Source: Firmicutes bacterium CAG:95 (GTDB lineage Bacteria; Bacillota; Clostridia; Lachnospirales; Lachnospiraceae). Taken from it: 31,725 bases of DNA. The DNA is taken from assembly GCA_000438155.1 (NCBI GenBank), contig FR902916.1, positions 10,649 through 42,373 on the forward strand, written 5' to 3'. The notes beneath the pieces were generated by a model, which worked only from the letters and a program-made list of their open reading frames with translations, was not told the origin of the DNA and searched no databases. Positions 30,470 to 31,725 of this stretch are shown one piece after another; within the stretch, counting starts at the first letter, position 1; each line of letters begins with the position of its first letter. Position numbers and translations under genes: made by a program.

Positions 30470-31196
30470 CTTGATACCCCCGCTTCGTAATCAGTTTTCC
30501 ATTGATGATTTCCGATCCTGCATTTCCGATAAACACGGTTGTGAACATGTTCACCTGCGTATCCCGCAGCTCCTTTAACGTACAGACAACCGCTTTCGTT
30601 CCTTCCCTGCCGATATTCTCCACATAACCGCAGGCGCGGTCCTCTTCCAGTATTTCCAAAAGTATATCACAGGCCCGTTTCAGATAATCCTTCCGTTTAT
30701 GACTGGATGGATTATAAATGGCAATGGCAAAATCTCCCATGGCTGCTGCCCGGAGCCTTTTTTCAATCTTATCCCACGGCGTCAACAGGTCACTTAAACT
30801 GATGACACAAAAATCGTGGTTCAGGGGTGCACCAAGCACCGCTGCCCCACTGCAGGCTGCGGTAATTCCCGGAACCACAATAAGCTCCATGTCCTCATAA
30901 CCTTTACCAATCTCATACATTAAGGAAGCGAGCCCATAGACACCGGCATCCCCGCTGCAGATCAATGCCACCTGTTTTCCTTCAGCCGCCTTTTCAAAAC
31001 ACATCCGGCAGCGTTCTTCCTCCTGCCGCATCGGTGTTGACAGCAGCTCCTTTTCCCTGAACCGTCCACCAAGCAGATTGATATAAACCGGATAGCCGAC
31101 AATGACATCAGCTTCCTCCAGCGCCTTAAGAGCCTCTCCTGTCATCATTTCTTCTTTTCCCGGGCCCATTCCTACGATATAAATTCTATTTTTCAT
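30417..31196 (-). CDS. cbiH: Precorrin-3B / cobalt-factor III C17-methyltransferase
   Basis: This 259-aa member of the tetrapyrrole methylase family starts IYIVGMGPGKEEMMT, then VIVGYPVYINLL, CSGDAGVYGLASLMYE, VPGITAACSGAAVLGAPLNHDFCVISLSDLLTPW (key parts VPGITAA and SLSDLLTPW) and IAIYNPSSHKR. It methylates C17 with SAM and contracts the ring. I chose ATG 31196 with GGAG upstream; a TTG one codon earlier is possible. It overlaps cbiG by about 11 bp and cbiJET by 53 bp. Confidence 0.95.
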   Translation of the reverse strand: MKNRIYIVGMGPGKEEMMTGEALKALEEADVIVGYPVYINLLGGRFREKELLSTPMRQEEERCRMCFEKAAEGKQVALICSGDAGVYGLASLMYEIGKGYEDMELIVVPGITAACSGAAVLGAPLNHDFCVISLSDLLTPWDKIEKRLRAAAMGDFAIAIYNPSSHKRKDYLKRACDILLEILEEDRACGYVENIGREGTKAVVCTLKELRDTQVNMFTTVFIGNAGSEIINGKLITKRGYQVERNTNLCRDNGGKSLI

Positions 31197-31725
31197 CAAA
31201 AGACACGCTCCATATTCGTTTTACAATCGCTGCTGTAATTCCATCCTCTGCCTGCTTTCCCGTGATGAGTATTCCATCCGGACCGCTAAACCGTAAGGCT
31301 GCCCGTTCACAGACATTATCAACACCCACCTGACTTTTCACGAACTCCGATGCATGGAAGGTTCCTTCCACCTGCTGTAGTTCTTCCGCGGAATAGGTGA
31401 CAAAGGGAATTCCATAATGGCTGCTCATCCAAAGAATTCCTTCCTCGTCCTTTTTCCGGTCAATCGAGGCGAAAGCTGCCACCTGCTCCATGGAAATGCC
31501 GCTTTCCTTAAGAACTTTGTGCACAAAATGGTCAATCTGCTCTGCCGCCTTCCCCCTCTTACAGCCGATTCCGATGACATACTCCTTCGGACGCAGGGTA
31601 AGAAGACGTCCCTGCCCATAGGAAGCCGGAGCAACTAAAATATCGACAGGAGACTCTGTAACACCAGGAATTCCGGCAGACGATTCTGAAAAGGCAACCG
31701 GAGCATCTGTAGTTGATTCCGCCGA
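31186..31725 (-). CDS. cbiG: Cobalt-precorrin-5A hydrolase CbiG, C-terminal part (5' end outside window)
   Basis: The frame is open from the window edge, giving 179 codons. A poorly conserved Ser/Ala/Pro-rich linker (about the first 40 residues) is followed by the CbiG/CobE C-terminal domain: LRPKEYVIGIGCKRGKAAEQID, ASIDRKKDEEGI and TYSAEELQQVEGTFHASEFVKSQVGVDNVCERAAL (key parts GIGCKRGK and VGVDNVCERAA). CbiG opens the ring and removes the C2 fragment as acetaldehyde in the anaerobic pathway. A GTG at 31524 is internal, not the start. The N-terminal domain lies beyond the edge. Confidence 0.92.
   Translation of the reverse strand, partial: SAESTTDAPVAFSESSAGIPGVTESPVDILVAPASYGQGRLLTLRPKEYVIGIGCKRGKAAEQIDHFVHKVLKESGISMEQVAAFASIDRKKDEEGILWMSSHYGIPFVTYSAEELQQVEGTFHASEFVKSQVGVDNVCERAALRFSGPDGILITGKQAEDGITAAIVKRIWSVSFDEK

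Noticed and set aside
1..31725. CRISPR array, prophage, toxin-antitoxin or complete insertion sequence
   Set aside because: No regularly spaced direct repeats, phage genes, paired toxin genes or transposase were found on either strand.

Overview
The window looks like a chromosomal segment of a low-to-mid GC anaerobic Clostridia, most likely a Lachnospiraceae gut bacterium. Evidence: a T-box leader, a GAAC-N4-GTTC type SOS box, an infC-rpmI-rplT operon with an ATT start and leader attenuator, a FeoA/FeoA/FeoB/FeoB-associated cluster, an oxygen-independent (Cbi-type) cobalamin pathway, and short intergenic repeats. Nearly all protein genes are on the minus strand; only a DtxR-type regulator and a tRNA-Pro read plus. 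I saw no prophage, CRISPR array or complete insertion sequence.

Layout (coordinates ascend, but transcription mostly runs leftwards). 1-1934: partial DUF3298-type lipoprotein. 2119-2273: stand-alone tRNA-Pro(AGG) with its own promoter and terminator. 2309-3802: dipeptidase PepD. 3975-5316: infC-rpmI-rplT with promoter and attenuator. 5357-6412: a small lipoprotein and a double DUF1540 metal-binding-type protein. 6488-9304: thrS, a small membrane protein, a repeat cluster and a T-box leader. 9392-9898: SEC-C protein. 10059-13162: feoA-feoA-feoB-Cys-rich ferrous iron uptake operon, whose promoter carries a DtxR-like palindrome on the -10 and a Fur-like box just downstream. 13383-13754: divergent DtxR-family gene. 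13738-17329: trans-sulfuration genes (gamma-synthase/lyase type and MalY type) followed by a LysR gene. 17383-17515: a 133-bp MITE-like element with perfect 8-bp target duplication. 17512-19556: SOS-controlled YolD/Y-family polymerase pair. 19586-20476: divergent nucleoside hydrolase. 20780-25717: metN-metI-dehydrogenase-metQ-aminotransferase operon. 25713-26639: MetR/MtaR-like LysR regulator. 26697-31725: cobalamin operon (cbiG partial, cbiH, cbiJ-E-T fusion, cbiA/cobB, Cys-rich protein).

The right half is organised around sulfur amino acids. Two operons 8 kb apart share an almost identical 17-bp palindrome (TATAGATTGAATCTATA / TATAGACTGAATCTATA), which resembles the streptococcal MET-box of MtaR/MetR as I recall it. 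In both cases the palindrome centre lies exactly 49 bp upstream of a candidate -10 hexamer. One operon makes methionine by trans-sulfuration. The other couples methionine-type uptake to an aminotransferase and an LDH-family 2-hydroxyacid dehydrogenase whose substrate-pocket residues are changed to Met and Gly-Gly. This suggests a methionine / 4-methylthio-2-oxobutyrate / 2-hydroxy-4-methylthiobutyrate module, which I consider the best candidate for an undescribed system here.

Several small repeat families (MITE-like elements, a 44-nt hairpin element, a cluster of about 43-nt repeats, a 12-bp microsatellite) sit in leaders, at gene ends and next to terminators.
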